Part shown: in pieces, positions 10,752 through 23,539 of the stretch | Layout: every line of letters begins with the position of its first letter | Position numbering within the stretch: position 1 is the stretch's first letter | Origin: Pegea sp. RAD2-039 | Lineage: Eukaryota; Chordata; Thaliacea; Salpida; Salpidae | Assembly (NCBI GenBank): GCA_034620365.1 | Contig: JAQGEQ010000326.1 | Location: 248,001-312,000 of the forward strand | Length of the DNA stretch: 64,000 bases | Direction of reading: 5' to 3' | Translations under genes and position numbers: made by a program | Notes under the pieces: model-generated | Databases searched by the model: none | What the model saw: only the letters and a program-made list of their open reading frames with translations | What the model was told of the DNA's origin: nothing

Positions 10752-11881
10752 CTATGGCTTCTCGCCGGTATGAGTTCTTTCATGAGTTACAAGACTAGAA
10801 TTTCGAGCAAATCGTCTTCCACAAACAACACATTCATATGGCTTCTCACCAGTATGAGTTCTTTCATGAGTTAAAAGATTGGAATTATGACTAAATTTTT
10901 TTCCGCAAACAATGCATTTATATGGTTTCTCACCAGTATGGGTTCTTTCATGACATAGAAGACTAAACCTATGACTAAACTTCTTTACACAAACAATACA
11001 TTCAAATGGCTTCTCACCAGTATGAGTTCTTTCATGACATAGAAGACTAGACCTATGACTAAACTTCTTTTCACAAACAACACATTCATATGGCTTCTCA
11101 CCAGTATGAGTTCTTTCATGACTTAAAAGACTAGATTTTCGACTAAACTTTCTTTCACAAACAAGACATTCATATGGTTTCTCACCAGTATGAGTTCTTT
11201 CATGAATTAAAAGACTGGAATTATCTGCAAATTTTTTTCCACAAACAATGCATTCATATGGTTCTCACCAGTATGAGTTCTTTCATGACTTAAAAGACTA
11301 GATCTATGACTAAATTTTCTTTCACAAACAATGCATTCATATGGCTTCTCACCAGTATGAGTTCTTTCATGACTTAAAAGACTAGATCTATGACTAAATT
11401 TTCTTTCACAAACAATGCATTCATATGGTTTCTCACCAGTATGAGTTCTTTCATGACATAACAAATGGGTTTTTTGACTAAATCTTCTTTCACAAACTAT
11501 ACATTCATATGGTTTCTCACCAGTATGAGTTCTTTTGTGAATGACAAGCTTAGATTTGGATGCAAAATGTTTGTTACAAACCAAGCATTTATTCTTGTTT
11601 TCCAAAGAAGATTTATGATTACTTACAAGTCTGGTTATTTTTTCTTGGTCTGCTTTTGCATTCTTACCAACTTCTTCATATGAGTAACTTGTACTTGGTG
11701 TAGCTTCTTTTAAACTGTGTAAACTAGTTTGATCAACGTGATTCTTATGCTTGCTATAAGCTCCGTTGGCAGAGTTTTGCAAATTTGTCTCTTCTGCAGT
11801 TTTCTTTTTAAAACTGTTCTTACTATCATCCAATGAAAGTTTTCTTTTTCGATTTAGTTTTTTGTCGTTCATCAAATTCAT
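10752..11881 (-). pseudogene. C2H2 zinc-finger gene 2, A-type, single-base frameshift
   Basis: The N-terminus (98 residues to the first Cys, NRKRKLS motif) closely matches genes 1 and 8. Four normal fingers follow, and the frame is then lost in the linker of the fourth. Near 11260-11264 the sequence reads ggttctcacc where every other unit has ggtttctcacc, a one-base loss. The open frame therefore stops at 11207 after 224 residues. Six further fingers with all ligands continue in the shifted frame to a TAG at 10752-10754, the same GEKP-stop ending as gene 3. The whole locus corresponds to about 376 codons with ten fingers. The final fingers and 3' flank resemble gene 3, so it is also a 5'/3' chimera. 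The frameshift could be a sequencing error, since the rest of the array is undamaged. Confidence 0.85.
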
Positions 11882-11896
11882 TGTTTACTTAATAAT

Positions 11897-11898
11897 CT
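11897..11898 (-). promoter_or_regulatory. Splice-acceptor AG before gene 2 ATG
   Basis: Same sequence and same 15-nt AG-to-ATG distance as gene 1. Confidence 0.5.
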
Positions 11899-12439
11899 GA
11901 ATTTAAAAATTAAATTTTCATAATTAAAACGTTTATTACAAATTTAAAAAAATACTAATGAAACAATACAGGTTAATTTAAAGATTTTCATACAGAGTTA
12001 TATTCCTTATTAACTTATTTCATGTGATATAGTTTGTATACAAATTGTAGCAGTAAACCATTCACGTTTAAACAAAAGTTTTCTAGAAGGCTAAACCATA
12101 ATTCATCATGTTTCACATACATAATAGTATTTAGAATGAACTTTATAAAAACAAAATGTTCTTAGCCTTTTAAACTTTTAAAACTTTAAAATAGTAAAGA
12201 AAAGCAATTTTTCATAAAATTAAGCAAGCTAGAAAATGTTACAAGACATCGAAAACAATTCAGGATCATGTAACACCAATTGTAATATTTTATCCACATT
12301 AAGCCTATAATGAACTAGAAGATGCAAAAGATAATAAACCACTCCCTTTGAGCAATTTATGCAACACAGTTGACGTTACCAAGCATATTTTGTTTAAGTA
12401 TATTTAACAAGATATATATTTATATATATATGATTAATT

Positions 12440-12775
12440 TATAAAAGTGATTTATTGATCTTCAAAAAAGTTTGTAGAAATCATAATTTTGAAAGCAATG
12501 TTAGAAACATAAAAATGTTTATACGTAAATTATGATGACAGAATCAAAGTTCTAGAAGTTTCTGCAGTTTGGATTTTGTAACTTGTCGATTATTATTTTG
12601 ATGATTTTACTGCTTTGCTATCAAATTTGTTGTGCATTAAAATTTTTCAGCAATATTGAGTAACTACAAATCTAAACTTATTAAGAGAATTTGTTAATGC
12701 AGCTTGCATTCCTTTTTTAATTCTTTTAAAGCAATATAAAAGTATTAATTTTCTAGAAGTTTCTTTTAAATATTA
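12440..12775 (-). promoter_or_regulatory. Conserved block with two perfect heat-shock elements (gene 2)
   Basis: TTCTAGAAGTTTC at 12550-12562 and 12751-12763, both exact TTCnnGAAnnTTC, although the gene itself is frameshifted. Confidence 0.5.
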
Positions 12776-13192
12776 ATAATTTTAATATTAATAATGTAAA
12801 ACACATATAATATTAAGCTGAAAACTCTATCTTAAAAATTTTAATCCAGATTTAGTTTGAAAAGAAAAAAAAACTTTCAAAAAAACGATATTTGTACAGT
12901 TCTATTTTTTGAATGAAGTCTATAATTTTTACTAGAAAGCTCTTAGTAAGGTTTTTTAAAACCATTTAACTTTGTGATAGAAGAAATATTTTATATTATT
13001 TCTTTATGATTTGTTTACACTTCTTTTATATGTTTAAATACAAACTATTTTAAATGAGAATGTTTTAGGTATTCATGACTTAATTAACTATATTAGTAAT
13101 TTATAACGAGGCTTATAATTTAAAAGAAACTAATGTATAAATAGATATTTCTTACTAATGGATCACAATTTAAAGATTAGTAGTTATAGTAT

Positions 13193-13238
13193 TACTAATT
13201 ATAATATTAATATATAATTATTAATTATATAATTAGTA
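13193..13238. repeat. AT-rich inverted repeat
   Basis: Arms TACTAATTATA (13193-13203) and TATAATTAGTA (13228-13238) are perfect 11-bp inverted repeats 24 nt apart. The right arm is altered in the duplicate near 53750, so the hairpin is not conserved. Confidence 0.5.
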
Positions 13239-14034
13239 TTTTTATTATGATATTCAAGATTTTTTGTTGTTAATAGTATCTCTTAGTAGGATTTCATTAG
13301 CAGATTAATATAAAAATTAGTCACTTGTGAGTGTAGTGGCAAGAAACTAAAGTTTCGATGTTAAACTATCTATTTTTCAATTTAATGAATTCTTTTTATC
13401 ATTTCATATTAAAAATAAATGCATCTTAATAATACATTTTATCAACAATTCAATCATCATAACTACTCTCATCTGCTACAGCACTGAGTGATTTATTACC
13501 CAAATGTTTACATCAAACTTACAATTATAGGTTGATAAAAAATTAAGTGACTTTTTAATCTTTTTTAAATTTGGAAAAAATCAGATGAACCATATTTTGC
13601 TGGTTGTTTAGCAGTTAGCTTATACTAAACTTTTTTATTAAATAAGATCTTTACGAACTATTTGGTTTTATTATTTATAGGTCAGATCTGTTGCTAATCA
13701 ACAAAACACAATAGTCTAACAATTTGTTTCGCTGTAGTTAATCTTCCCCCCATTCTCTTACTTCTATATTATTTAAAAGAATTCATCTTTAAATGCCTTT
13801 TATGGCTATATGGATTCTCCTAATATAAACGAAGCCAATTCTGAAAATAATAAAAGTATATAATTCTCATATCCTCGTCCAACTGCAAAAATATACGTAG
13901 TTAACAGTTATCTTTTTAGTTTTTCAATGAAAATTGCTTCCGAATTCTTACTAATTCAATGATTTTGTTGATTTTAGAGTTAAAACATAGTTTCAGTAAT
14001 CAGCAGTTACAAGATCGATAAAAAACGAATATAC

Positions 14035-14082
14035 TCTAGAAGATATTCTTCTAGATATCGTTATATGAATATCTAGATATTC
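14035..14082. repeat. Two adjacent perfect palindromes
   Basis: TCTAGAAGA-TAT-TCTTCTAGA (14035-14055) is a 9-bp stem with a 3-nt loop. GAATATCTAGATATTC (14067-14082) is a perfect 16-bp palindrome. Both are unchanged in the duplicate at about 54553-54600. Confidence 0.6.
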
Positions 14083-15139
14083 TAAATATATTTTAAAAGA
14101 AAAGAGTTTTTCAGCAGAACTTTTGTGTAATAATTTAAATTTGATGAAAAAATAAATCAACTGGAGATTAATTAACTTATATTAACAAAGTCAGTGAAAA
14201 GTAACATTAACAACTTAATTTGAATCCAAATTGCTGATAAATTATTACTATATAACTTGATTTAATGAATTAATAATAAATAAATATAAGAAAATCTCTT
14301 TGATTGGAAAAACTCAGGATAGTGAAACAAAAATAATAAACTGGGTTAATGAATTAAAATTTTCTGATTTTTTGTCACTGCATCGTGTTGCTATATGAAA
14401 GCAAAAGAACTTTTTCGTCATCTACTTGCTTCCATCAACTGATACAACCTTTAAGACTTTCTCAACAAAATAACCTTTTTTAATAGGTGATCAGAATTTT
14501 AATAGTTTTTGCAATATTACTTTAAATAAATTGTTAAACTTTGTTGTGCTCACATAATATACAATCATTATCAGTTCAATAGATGTTGACTTCGTAGTTT
14601 GTACAAAATTATTTTAATTTAACGATTATTCTTTGGATTTGAATAAAATCAATTTTTTCATTGAACAATTTTTCGATTGAAATCAGTATGAGTAATTTCA
14701 AATATTTTTATTAAATAATTAATTTGCCTTCATCGTTTTAAACAACGATTTTTTTTTATTAATAACTTCTTATAAAATTTTTCATTAAATCTGTTTTGAT
14801 GGATGAAACTCATGAAACAAATTTAAAAAAACCTTTAAGAGATTGAACAGTTAAGATTCGTTGAAAATAATTCAACTTCAAAATATAAAATAATTTTCAG
14901 ATTTAAGAAAAAATACTTTTCAGAAACATTGTTTAATAACTTTTATGGTTTTCATAAACTTGTTTCAATTTAGTGTTTGTTGGTTCAATTTTAAAATAAA
15001 AAATTTTTCTTACGAAGAATATTATTATACTTAACTCAAATTCATTTTTCCCAATTAAAGAAAAGAAACCACCGTTTAGAACAAGAAAATATGATTTATC
15101 TTATCTATTAAATACGTTGTGTTATTGAATGTATTTTCA

Positions 15140-15545
15140 AATGTTGGTATTAATAACATAAGTTGAAAATAATATTTTGCAGAAAGTCAAATCCATTTAA
15201 AGTTCATCGACAGATTGTCGATTCCAAAATGTTGAAGGAAAAAAGCTTTCATAGCTGTGCAATAACTTGATAACTATTTCTCTGCTTTACGAATTTCATT
15301 CAATCTAGTATTTGTCTGGAGGAAAGTATTTTTGTAAACTTTTATTTTTCTCTAAAAGTTTCATTTATTAAAAATTTTGAGACAAACTTTATTTCCTTGA
15401 CATTAGTCTTATAGAAGATTATAACTTACTGATAGTTGCATAATACTTTTGTTGTAAGTTCAAAGTCTGTGAGCTAGATTATTTATCTAACAGATCTAAG
15501 AATACAAAAATTATAATTTTACAAAATATGAAATAAAACTATTAT
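15140..15545. repeat. Diverged direct repeat, left member
   Basis: Matches 17005-17520 in the same orientation: both have gttgaaaataatat, tcgacagattgtcgat, a ctagtatttgtc-aggaaagta segment, gacaaactttatttc and acagatctaag in order. The two flank about 1.45 kb. They could be decayed LTRs or a tandem duplication. No target-site duplication or primer-binding site was found. Confidence 0.6.
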
Positions 15546-16059
15546 GGAGTCACCTTTTTTATTTCTTTAAACCTTACACTTAGTTAAAAAACTAATCTGA
15601 AACTAATTTCTAGGTTTTTTTAGGGTTTTTCAATTCAGTGAAACAATCTGTTAGCTAATTTTGATCAACTTAAATTGTGTATCAGAATTAAAATAACTAA
15701 GCAGTGCAAATATCAAAGATACTGATGTTGTAATATCTAATATAGAACTTTTACTTCTGCAAAAATCTTAGATACAGAACTCAACTTAATACTTTCTTTT
15801 TTAACTTAGTGAATTACTGAGTTGGAAAAACTATACAAGAACATAGCCTGAAGCAATGCAAAGTTTTCAAAATTATTTATCTTCAGCGACGTCTAGCGTC
15901 AACTTTTACGACTAAAACAATTAAAAATAAAAAATCGTTAAATAAATTGTTCTAATTATATATAAAAGTGGTTTTAGTTACACAAAATAAACAATTTTAG
16001 ATTTGAATTAGCTTTTAAAAATTAAACTAAGTTCTTATAACATATATAATAATGATAGA

Positions 16060-16145
16060 ACATACAAGAAGAAAGAATAAATACAAGAAGAATAATAATA
16101 AGAATAATATTTAGAAGAAAAATAAGGATAGAAACAAAAAGAACA
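16060..16145. repeat. Purine-rich AAG/AAT simple repeat
   Basis: A run of imperfect agaagaa and aataata units on the plus strand, also present at about 56578-56665 in duplicon I copy 2. Confidence 0.6.
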
Positions 16146-17004
16146 TTTACTTATGATAAGATATACAAACAATTTAAAAAAATTAAATTATGATAAGATT
16201 TGTAGGAAAATAAAATCAAATACTTATTATTATTAAAGACTAAAAAATATAAATCAAAATTATTCTTCTCTTTTTATACATTGTAGGTATTTGTAAGTTT
16301 TTATCAAACCTAGCATTAAAATTAATAAGCTTAATAAAACATTTAAAATAATTTTAACAAAATCATAACATCGAATATATTGACTAAATTCTCAAATAAT
16401 TTTATAAATAGAAATCAGTGAACCAGAACCTTTGCAGTCTGTGGCGACGATTTGTTTGATAAAGTAAAATACTGAAAAGAAAGATTAATATTTTGATATA
16501 ACAGCTAAATAAAGAGATAAGATAATTCAAATAAAATTATCATTAATAACCAAAATATTAACAAACTAAAATGATACTTTCATCAAGGGTATTAATCAAA
16601 ATTAAAAGAATATGAAATTTATTGGCTGGTTAATAAATTTATACAAATATACAAGTTGTCTATTTCAAAATCCTGCTCGTTTTCAAGACCTAATACGTCT
16701 ACTGTTCCATAATAATTCTTTTACTATCATCTCTTTCGATTTAATAATTGTCAAAACAAAAGTTAATTTTAATAATTACTTTCTCTTTTATAACTTTGAT
16801 TTTTTTAGAACTCTTACAAAATGTTTTTCTTTGAGAACAATTTTAAATTACTTTTTTTACTTAATTAAATTAATTTTCTACAAAAAGTTTATCGAAGAGT
16901 AGAAAGAAAAAAACTTTTATAAAACAACTAAGTGAAATAATAAAGTTATTACAAATATACTAATATTAGTCTACCAATATTACGATTATTATATTCAAAT
17001 TTAA

Positions 17005-17520
17005 AGGTTTTATTAACAACAAGAGTTGAAAATAATATATTTTCAGAAATTTAATTTTTTATAAAGTTTATCGACAGATTGTCGATTTCAAAATAATGCT
17101 AGTGTGGAGGTAAATTAGCTGAGCAATTTGTTGAACTAAAAAATAGTTCTTTCTTTTATTAATTTCTTTCGATCTAGTATTTGTCAGGAGGAAAGTACTT
17201 TTTCAAACTTTTCTTTTTCTCTATAAGTTTGATTTATTAAAAACTGTTAGACAAACTTTATTTCTCTGACATCAATCTTATAGAAGACTGTATCTTATTT
17301 CTAGGTGCAAAATACTTTTGAGTTTAAACTTTTTCAAGTAATTCGTTAAAACTAAACATATTTTTTATATAAAGATATTTGTATTAGTTTGAATAAAATT
17401 TTTACAAATATTAAAAAATAAAGTCTTTCAAGTTCAAAGTCTTAGACTATTTATCAAACAGATCTAAGGAGAAATTTACAATTTTACAAAATATGAAAAT
17501 AAAATTATTACAGCGACATG
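17005..17520. repeat. Diverged direct repeat, right member
   Basis: Partner of 15140-15545. The copy in duplicon I copy 2 is cut off at 57743 within this element, which marks the right breakpoint of the long duplication. Confidence 0.6.
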
Positions 17521-18714
17521 TTGTGGCTGAAAAATAAATATTAAAATCTAATTTTATTTGACAGTATTTTTTGATTTACAGTCTAATAAAAGAAATTCCA
17601 ATAAAAGTGAGACAAACTGCAAATAAATTGTTAAGGTCAGTTTTTCTCTGACTCTTAATTAATTGACATGGTAGAATTTGTTAGATAATATTTTTCTTTC
17701 ATCTTACTAATGTTATTCTAAACTTGTTTAAGTATTTTATGAAAACAGTTGATTAAATTTAGTTTTATAGTTATTATATTATATTATATACTTACTTATT
17801 ATTTATATAATTATATACTAATAGTGAATTATACTTCGCATTATTTGAATATTTTGGAAAATAATGTTTTTTTGATTACGTCACATATAACATTTTCAAA
17901 CACAATTTTTTTGTGATGATTTTATGAAACTAGTTCAAGCTTCAAATTTTAGTAACAGAGAATTGTCTTTAAGTATAAATAAAGCAATCAAAATATTTTT
18001 ATCTTATAAGCTATAAGTTGAAATAAAAGAATTCACTTTAAAATCACTTTAATCTATTCATTATGAGAACATGAAGAAAAAATTTTGGAATGTAAAATTT
18101 TTCTAACTTATTTTTGCAATATTTTCATATTGATAAGAATTTTACAATCAATCGAGCTGCAATTTATGAGTAAAATATACAATACAAGTTTTTTTCAATA
18201 TTACTTGAATGCAATTAAATGAATGTAATTACTTTAAAGAAACATTCTTTATTAGACAAAGTAATTTCAATTTTTAATAAATTAGGCAAATTTTTCAACA
18301 ATGAGAAGAATTTATTTAAACTTTGGAATATTAATTTAGCAGCTTTTGGATTGTTAATTATAAAAAATCTTATCATTGATATGCTATCTGTCAAAAATCA
18401 ATAAATTGAAATTACTCCAACACCATTTGGAAAACTCATTGCTGTTTCAAAAAACTTTTCAATTAATGTTACAGCTTTTTTAAATTCGTTTGTATGATTA
18501 ATAAAATTAGGAACTATCAACGTAAGCCACAAAATTGTTTGTTTCAATAAAATGATTAAATTTTATTTTTCTGCTTCCATGAATGCTGTTGAAAATAATA
18601 TGAATACATTTTCTTTAAATCTAATAATTCTTTTTATTGTTTACCAATAAAACATTCTTCTAATCTATAGTGACCGTTTTGTAAGACATAAGTAATTATA
18701 TCAATAAAGCTTTC
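17521..18714. other. AT-rich intergenic DNA, no gene seen
   Basis: Includes an AT-only stretch near 17770-17820 and a 61-aa ORF at 18219-18404 that has no recognisable features. I see no repeat partner in the window for most of it. Confidence 0.5.
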
Positions 18715-18899
18715 TTTTTTTTTCATCTTGAATTCAGTTTAATATTTGTGGTTATCTGGCTGTTAGAGAATCGATGGATTCCATAAAAATGAATTTAAAG
18801 ATAATTAAAATAATTCAAATCAAAACTCAAAACATAAAACTTTACAGTTTCGATTATTTATCACCTTTTGTAAAAGAAATAAGATTGTCAATAAATTTT

Positions 18900-20350
18900 A
18901 AATAAATTTTTATTGATCCTAATTCTGGGACTAAAGAATGAATAGTTAAATTGTTTCATTGATCATACTAAGTAGTACTGATTGTAAAGATTAAATAGTA
19001 ACAACAAATATGTGTAGTTACTAATACCAATAAAAAAAAAAGACTCCATGATGACACCATTCGGAAAAGTAATCTTTAAACAGTCTTTCATCGTAGTATC
19101 AAGTTTTCAATTTGAATTTGTATATTTAGATTTAATTAATTTAAACAAAAATGATTATTTCAAATTTGAATTACTAATTTAAGTTTTTAAATTTCAAAGT
19201 TGTTTTTCGAAATGCACCTCCAGAATTTCCTATCATTTTTATTAAATTTATTTTTTGTCATTTTTGTAAAATTATTTAAAAAATGCATTGAAAAACTTTG
19301 AACAAAATTGCGCTTATCAAATCTCTTGTATGAGTGGCCAAATATTCTTAACATTCAATTACAAGCATTGCATCTGCTGTCGGTTCTCTAACAGCCAAAT
19401 GACCAGCAATCATATGACAACGAAGCAAGTATGTGATACCATCAGCTATTTGTGCGGCTAACTCATATTATGAATTTCATGGCAAACTTGTTGTAACGGG
19501 GATGTTTAATTAACAAAACATCAGTATTCTATTTCAACCGTTATCAAATGAGATTGTTTCAACAAATACTGATGACATAATTCATTTAGTTAGGAACTGT
19601 TTAAATGTTGACTGATTGTAAAAATGCAGGGTTAATGAAGGACTTTTATAAATATTTAAAACTACTTAAAAATAATAAAATAAATTAAAATAAATAAAAA
19701 GTTAAATGATATCCACTAAATTGTTAACTGGTTTCAGTGATTATTTTTTTTCAAATAAAACTTTTCTAATTCTTTAGTAAAGGTCTTTGTAATTAGAAAA
19801 AACATCTTGACTGTTCAAAAATTTAATTTAAAATTTCTTCTAATATACCTCAATTTCAAGTCCACTAATATAATTTCGTTTTCAAAGCTTTTAAAAATGT
19901 AGATTATCATTGAATTACATTTATGTAATATGTTATTGACTACAAACTAAAAATTTATAGTTTTTTATTAAACAATTTGACTACGGAAAACGATAAACCG
20001 TCATAAAAGCTAAAAAATGCCAAAAAAATCTTAATAAATTTAATCGATAGATTTTGTCTAGAACATAATTATATGTAAATTCTTTGCTATACTTTTTTTA
20101 GAATTTTAAGGTTTGATCTATTACTCAAAATGAAATCCTAAATTTGTTGTTTTATATTTTTTATACTTCATAAGTAAAATATTTGTTTGAGAAATCTAAT
20201 TAAAGTAAGTGTTATGTGGTTCTTATTTACAATAAATCTATCAGTCTAATAGTTTTTTGTCTACAATATTTCAAACCATCTTATATGTTTATATTAATTT
20301 AACTTTATTGTATAATTGTATAAATGTGAAAATTTAGTCTAGAAAACTTC
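18900..20350. repeat. Repeat family D copy 2 and adjoining duplicated flank
   Basis: The first 850 bp match family D (6350-7285), including the CATCAGTATT/AATACTGATG inverted repeat at 19519-19528 and 19565-19574. The part from about 19620 to 20350 matches 63290-64000 at the right end of the window. Non-coding. Confidence 0.75.
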
Positions 20351-21721
20351 TAGTAATTGACTTCTCTTAAAAGCTAAAGAAAGTTATTGTGAGTCAAAAT
20401 TTGGTTTAATAAGTTGCTATTACATTTGTAATAATATATGATTATTGTTTGCAGTTGAAATGTTTATTTTTATAAACATAATTTAAAATGATTATTACAT
20501 AAACTGAATTAATAAACTGAAGTATTTTTGTAAATTTTTTTTTATAAATTAAATTCTACATAATGATTTTTTTAAATTATCCACAAACTTGTGCTGATTA
20601 TTAAAGAACATATTTTAAAAATAAACTAAAAGATTAGTTCAAGAAATTCGGTGAATTTGTAGATTGCATAATTTAGATACATCGGCAAACTAAAGTTTCT
20701 AGATGTTTCGGTCTTATCTTGTTTGCTGAAAATAATTCAGTTGAAAAAGTAATTGTGTTTAGATATACTGAAAGTAATTTAAGAAAAAAAGAATATTATT
20801 AAACCTAAATTGACAACTTAAAATAATACTATTATAAAATAGTTTAAACTGAACTTACTGGCAAACATTAAGCAAGTATTTCTTCTTCTGACGTAATAAC
20901 TGGCTTGCTAACAAAGTTTAAAAAAATTAGATAATTATTTCAATTTTTCATCAATTCAATCTTTCAAGTTAGTTTTAACCATTCGGGTAATAAACTGCTT
21001 AGTGCTATAGCAGAAGGGATTAATTATGATGTAATATGTTTTATTAAAAAGTATTTATTTCTAAAATGAAATGATAAACAAAATAGCATTAGGTTGGAAA
21101 AAAGAGATTTTATGATCTATAACTTTATTTTCTTGAAATTACTTTGAGTATCTACTAAAAACTGAAGTTTCAATTAAAGAAATAAAACAGATTGTAAAGA
21201 GTAATAAGTTGAAGAAATTTAAAAAGTTTTAAACGGATTTCTTAACAAAAACTAAAATCTATCAGCAGTTTGCGCAGCATTGATTAACTAAGAACTTAAA
21301 ATTTAAATACAGAAGCTTTTTGGTAATAAATAAAGGACATTAAAAAACTTGTGGGTTTAAGAAAACTTGGAATAAGAATGAAACAAGTTATAGTTCGTTT
21401 ACAAAAAAAAAATACGAACCGCCGATCACAAACAATAACAGAATAATAACTTTTAAAATCATTATTATTTACTGTAACATACAACATTTGATCAATAAAA
21501 CAAATATTAATTAAATAAAAATAACTCAAACTGAAAAAACAATTTTAAAAATTATATTTTTAAACCATCTGATCTTCACAAAGCTATTTATTTCTTCTTA
21601 TAAATTGCAAGTAAACTTTGACCAGCAAAATGATCTCACTTTTTCTGAGAAACATGAATCATTTCATGGCGTAATCGACATGAATTTCAACTAAATTTTT
21701 TTTCACAATTAAAACATATTC
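20351..21721. repeat. 3' flank of gene 3, shared with gene 2
   Basis: Collinear with 9346-10751. Just beyond the gene 3 stop (below 21722) are remains of one more finger in another frame, with an internal stop, ending in a QKK-stop-like tail. An AATAAA (minus strand) is at 21587-21592. Confidence 0.8.
21587..21592 (-). promoter_or_regulatory. poly(A) signal AATAAA of gene 3
   Basis: Minus-strand AATAAA about 130 nt downstream of the TAG stop. The same site is present after gene 2. Confidence 0.5.
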
Positions 21722-23524
21722 CTATGGTTTCTCGCCGGTATGAGTCCTTTCATGAGCTACAAGATTGGAATTATGACTAAATTTTCTTTTACAAACTATA
21801 CATTCATATGGCTTCTCACCAGTATGAGTTCTTTCATGACATATAAGACTAGACCTATGACTAAATTTCTTTTCACAAACAATACATTCATATGGCTTCT
21901 CACCAGTATGAGTTCTTTCATGAATTAAAAGACTGGAATTACGTGCAAATTTTCTTTCACAAACTATACATTCATATGGCTTTTCACCAGTATGAGTTCT
22001 TTCATGAATTAAAAGACTGGAATTACGTGCAAATTTTCTTTCACAAACTATACATTCAAATGGCTTCTCACCAGTATGAGTTCTTTCATGATTTAAAAGA
22101 ATAGAATTATCTGCAAATTTTCTTTCACAAACAATACATTCATATGGCTTCTCACCAGTATGAGTTCTTTCATGACTTAACAAATGGGTTTTCTGACTAA
22201 ACTTTCTTTCACAAACAATACATTCATATGGCTTCTCACCAGTATGAGTTCTTTCATGACTTAACAAATGGGCTTTCTGACTAAACTTTCTTTCACAAAC
22301 AATACATTCATATGGCTTCTCACCAGTATGAGTTCTTTCATGACTTAACAAATGGGCTTTCTGACTAAACTTTCTTTCACAAACAATACATTCATATGGC
22401 TTCTCACCAGTATGAGTTCTTTCATGAATTAAAAGACTGGAATTAAGTGCAAATTTTCTTTCACAAACTATACATTCATATGGCTTTTCACCAGTATGAG
22501 TTCTTTCATGAATTAAAAGACTGGAATTACGTGCAAATTTTCTTTCACAAACAATACATTCATATGGCTTCTCACCAGTATGAGTTCTTTCATGAATTAA
22601 AAGACTGGAATTAAGTGCAAATTTTCTTCCACAAACTATACATTCATATGGCTTTTCACCAGTATGAGTTCTTTCATGAATTAAAAGACTGGAATTACGT
22701 GCAAATTTTCTTTCACAAACAATACATTCATATGGCTTCTCACCAGTATGAGTTTTTTCATGACTTGACAAATGGGCTTTCTGACTAAACTTTCTTTCAC
22801 AAACAATACATTCATATGGCTTCTCACCAGTATGAGTTCTTTCATGAATTAAAAGACTGGAATTACGTGCAAATTTTCTTTCACAAACTATACATTCATA
22901 TGGCTTCTCACCAGTATGAGTTCTTTCATGAGTTAAAAGACTAGATCTATGACTAAATGTTCTTTCACAAACAATGCATTCATATGGCTTCTCACCAGTA
23001 TGAGTTCTTTCATGGCTTAACAAATGTGCGTTTTGACTAAACTTCTTTTCACAAACAATGCATTCATATGGCTTCTCACCACTATGAGTTCTTTCATGAC
23101 ATAACAAATGGGTTTTTTGACTAAATTTTCTTTCACAAACTTTACATTCATATGGCTTCTCACCAGTATGAGTTCTTTCATGATAAATAAGCTGAGATTT
23201 GCATTTATATTTCCTGTTACAGTCTAAGCATTCATATTTGATTTTGAAATTAGATGATAGTTTATTTTCTTCATTATTTTCTTTCCCTTTGAATGCTTTC
23301 CTATCACTGTTAGTGTCTTTAAAGGGGAAACTTGTAGTTGTTGGAATTTCTTTAGTATTATTTAAACTAGTTTGATCAGCATGACTTTTATGCAAGCTAT
23401 ATACTCCATCAGAAGTGTTTACCAAATTTGTCTCTTCCGCAGTTTTATTATTAAAACTTTTCTCATCATCATCTGATGACAGTTTCCTCTTTCGGTCAAA
23501 TTTGCTCTCTTCTATCATATTCAT
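21722..23524 (-). CDS. C2H2 zinc-finger protein, 18 fingers (gene 3)
   Basis: A 600-residue single-exon ORF. Residues 1-98 form the family N-terminus ([10 protein letters not shown], then [10 protein letters not shown]), B-like but divergent. Eighteen uninterrupted fingers start at Cys99, all with intact Cys2His2 ligands and TGEKP-type linkers, and the protein ends exactly at a linker (GEKP-stop). The finger repertoire is narrow: [10 protein letters not shown] occurs five times, [10 protein letters not shown] twice and FSQKAHL-type three times, partly alternating, with near-identical 84-bp DNA units. This shows recent internal duplication or conversion. Predicted nuclear DNA-binding protein; a repetitive DNA target is plausible but inferred. 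It is the largest and least damaged member of the cluster. Confidence 0.93.
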   Translation of the reverse strand: MNMIEESKFDRKRKLSSDDDEKSFNNKTAEETNLVNTSDGVYSLHKSHADQTSLNNTKEIPTTTSFPFKDTNSDRKAFKGKENNEENKLSSNFKIKYECLDCNRKYKCKSQLIYHERTHTGEKPYECKVCERKFSQKTHLLCHERTHSGEKPYECIVCEKKFSQNAHLLSHERTHTGEKPYECIVCERTFSHRSSLLTHERTHTGEKPYECIVCERKFARNSSLLIHERTHTGEKPYECIVCERKFSQKAHLSSHEKTHTGEKPYECIVCERKFARNSSLLIHERTHTGEKPYECIVCGRKFALNSSLLIHERTHTGEKPYECIVCERKFARNSSLLIHERTHTGEKPYECIVCERKFALNSSLLIHERTHTGEKPYECIVCERKFSQKAHLLSHERTHTGEKPYECIVCERKFSQKAHLLSHERTHTGEKPYECIVCERKFSQKTHLLSHERTHTGEKPYECIVCERKFADNSILLNHERTHTGEKPFECIVCERKFARNSSLLIHERTHTGEKPYECIVCERKFARNSSLLIHERTHTGEKPYECIVCEKKFSHRSSLICHERTHTGEKPYECIVCKRKFSHNSNLVAHERTHTGEKP

Positions 23525-23539
23525 TTTCTAGTTACTAGG

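Larger units (their letters stand above)
11882..17224. repeat. Duplicon I, copy 1 (A-type 5' flank plus about 4.4 kb)
   Basis: Collinear with 52380-57743 at near identity by eye, with scattered substitutions and one- to few-base indels, in the same orientation. The offset drifts only from about 40,498 to 40,521 across the block. It starts in the ZNF gene and ends at 17224, where copy 2 switches to AT-rich sequence and then gene 9 flank. It carries no supported gene; the 96-aa ORF at 16612-16902 is discussed under rejected items. Confidence 0.9.

Noticed and set aside
16612..16902. 96-aa hydrophobic ORF, duplicated at 57133-57423
   Set aside because: The five base differences I see between the copies all change amino acids and none is silent. 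Composition is AT-driven (F, I, L, N, K). This is what neutral, non-coding drift looks like.
18219..18404. 61-aa ORF
   Set aside because: Short and AT-biased, with no acceptor, no poly(A) context and no second copy to test conservation.
21740..23180. CRISPR-like regular repeats
   Set aside because: The 84-bp periodicity is the coding period of 28-residue zinc fingers.
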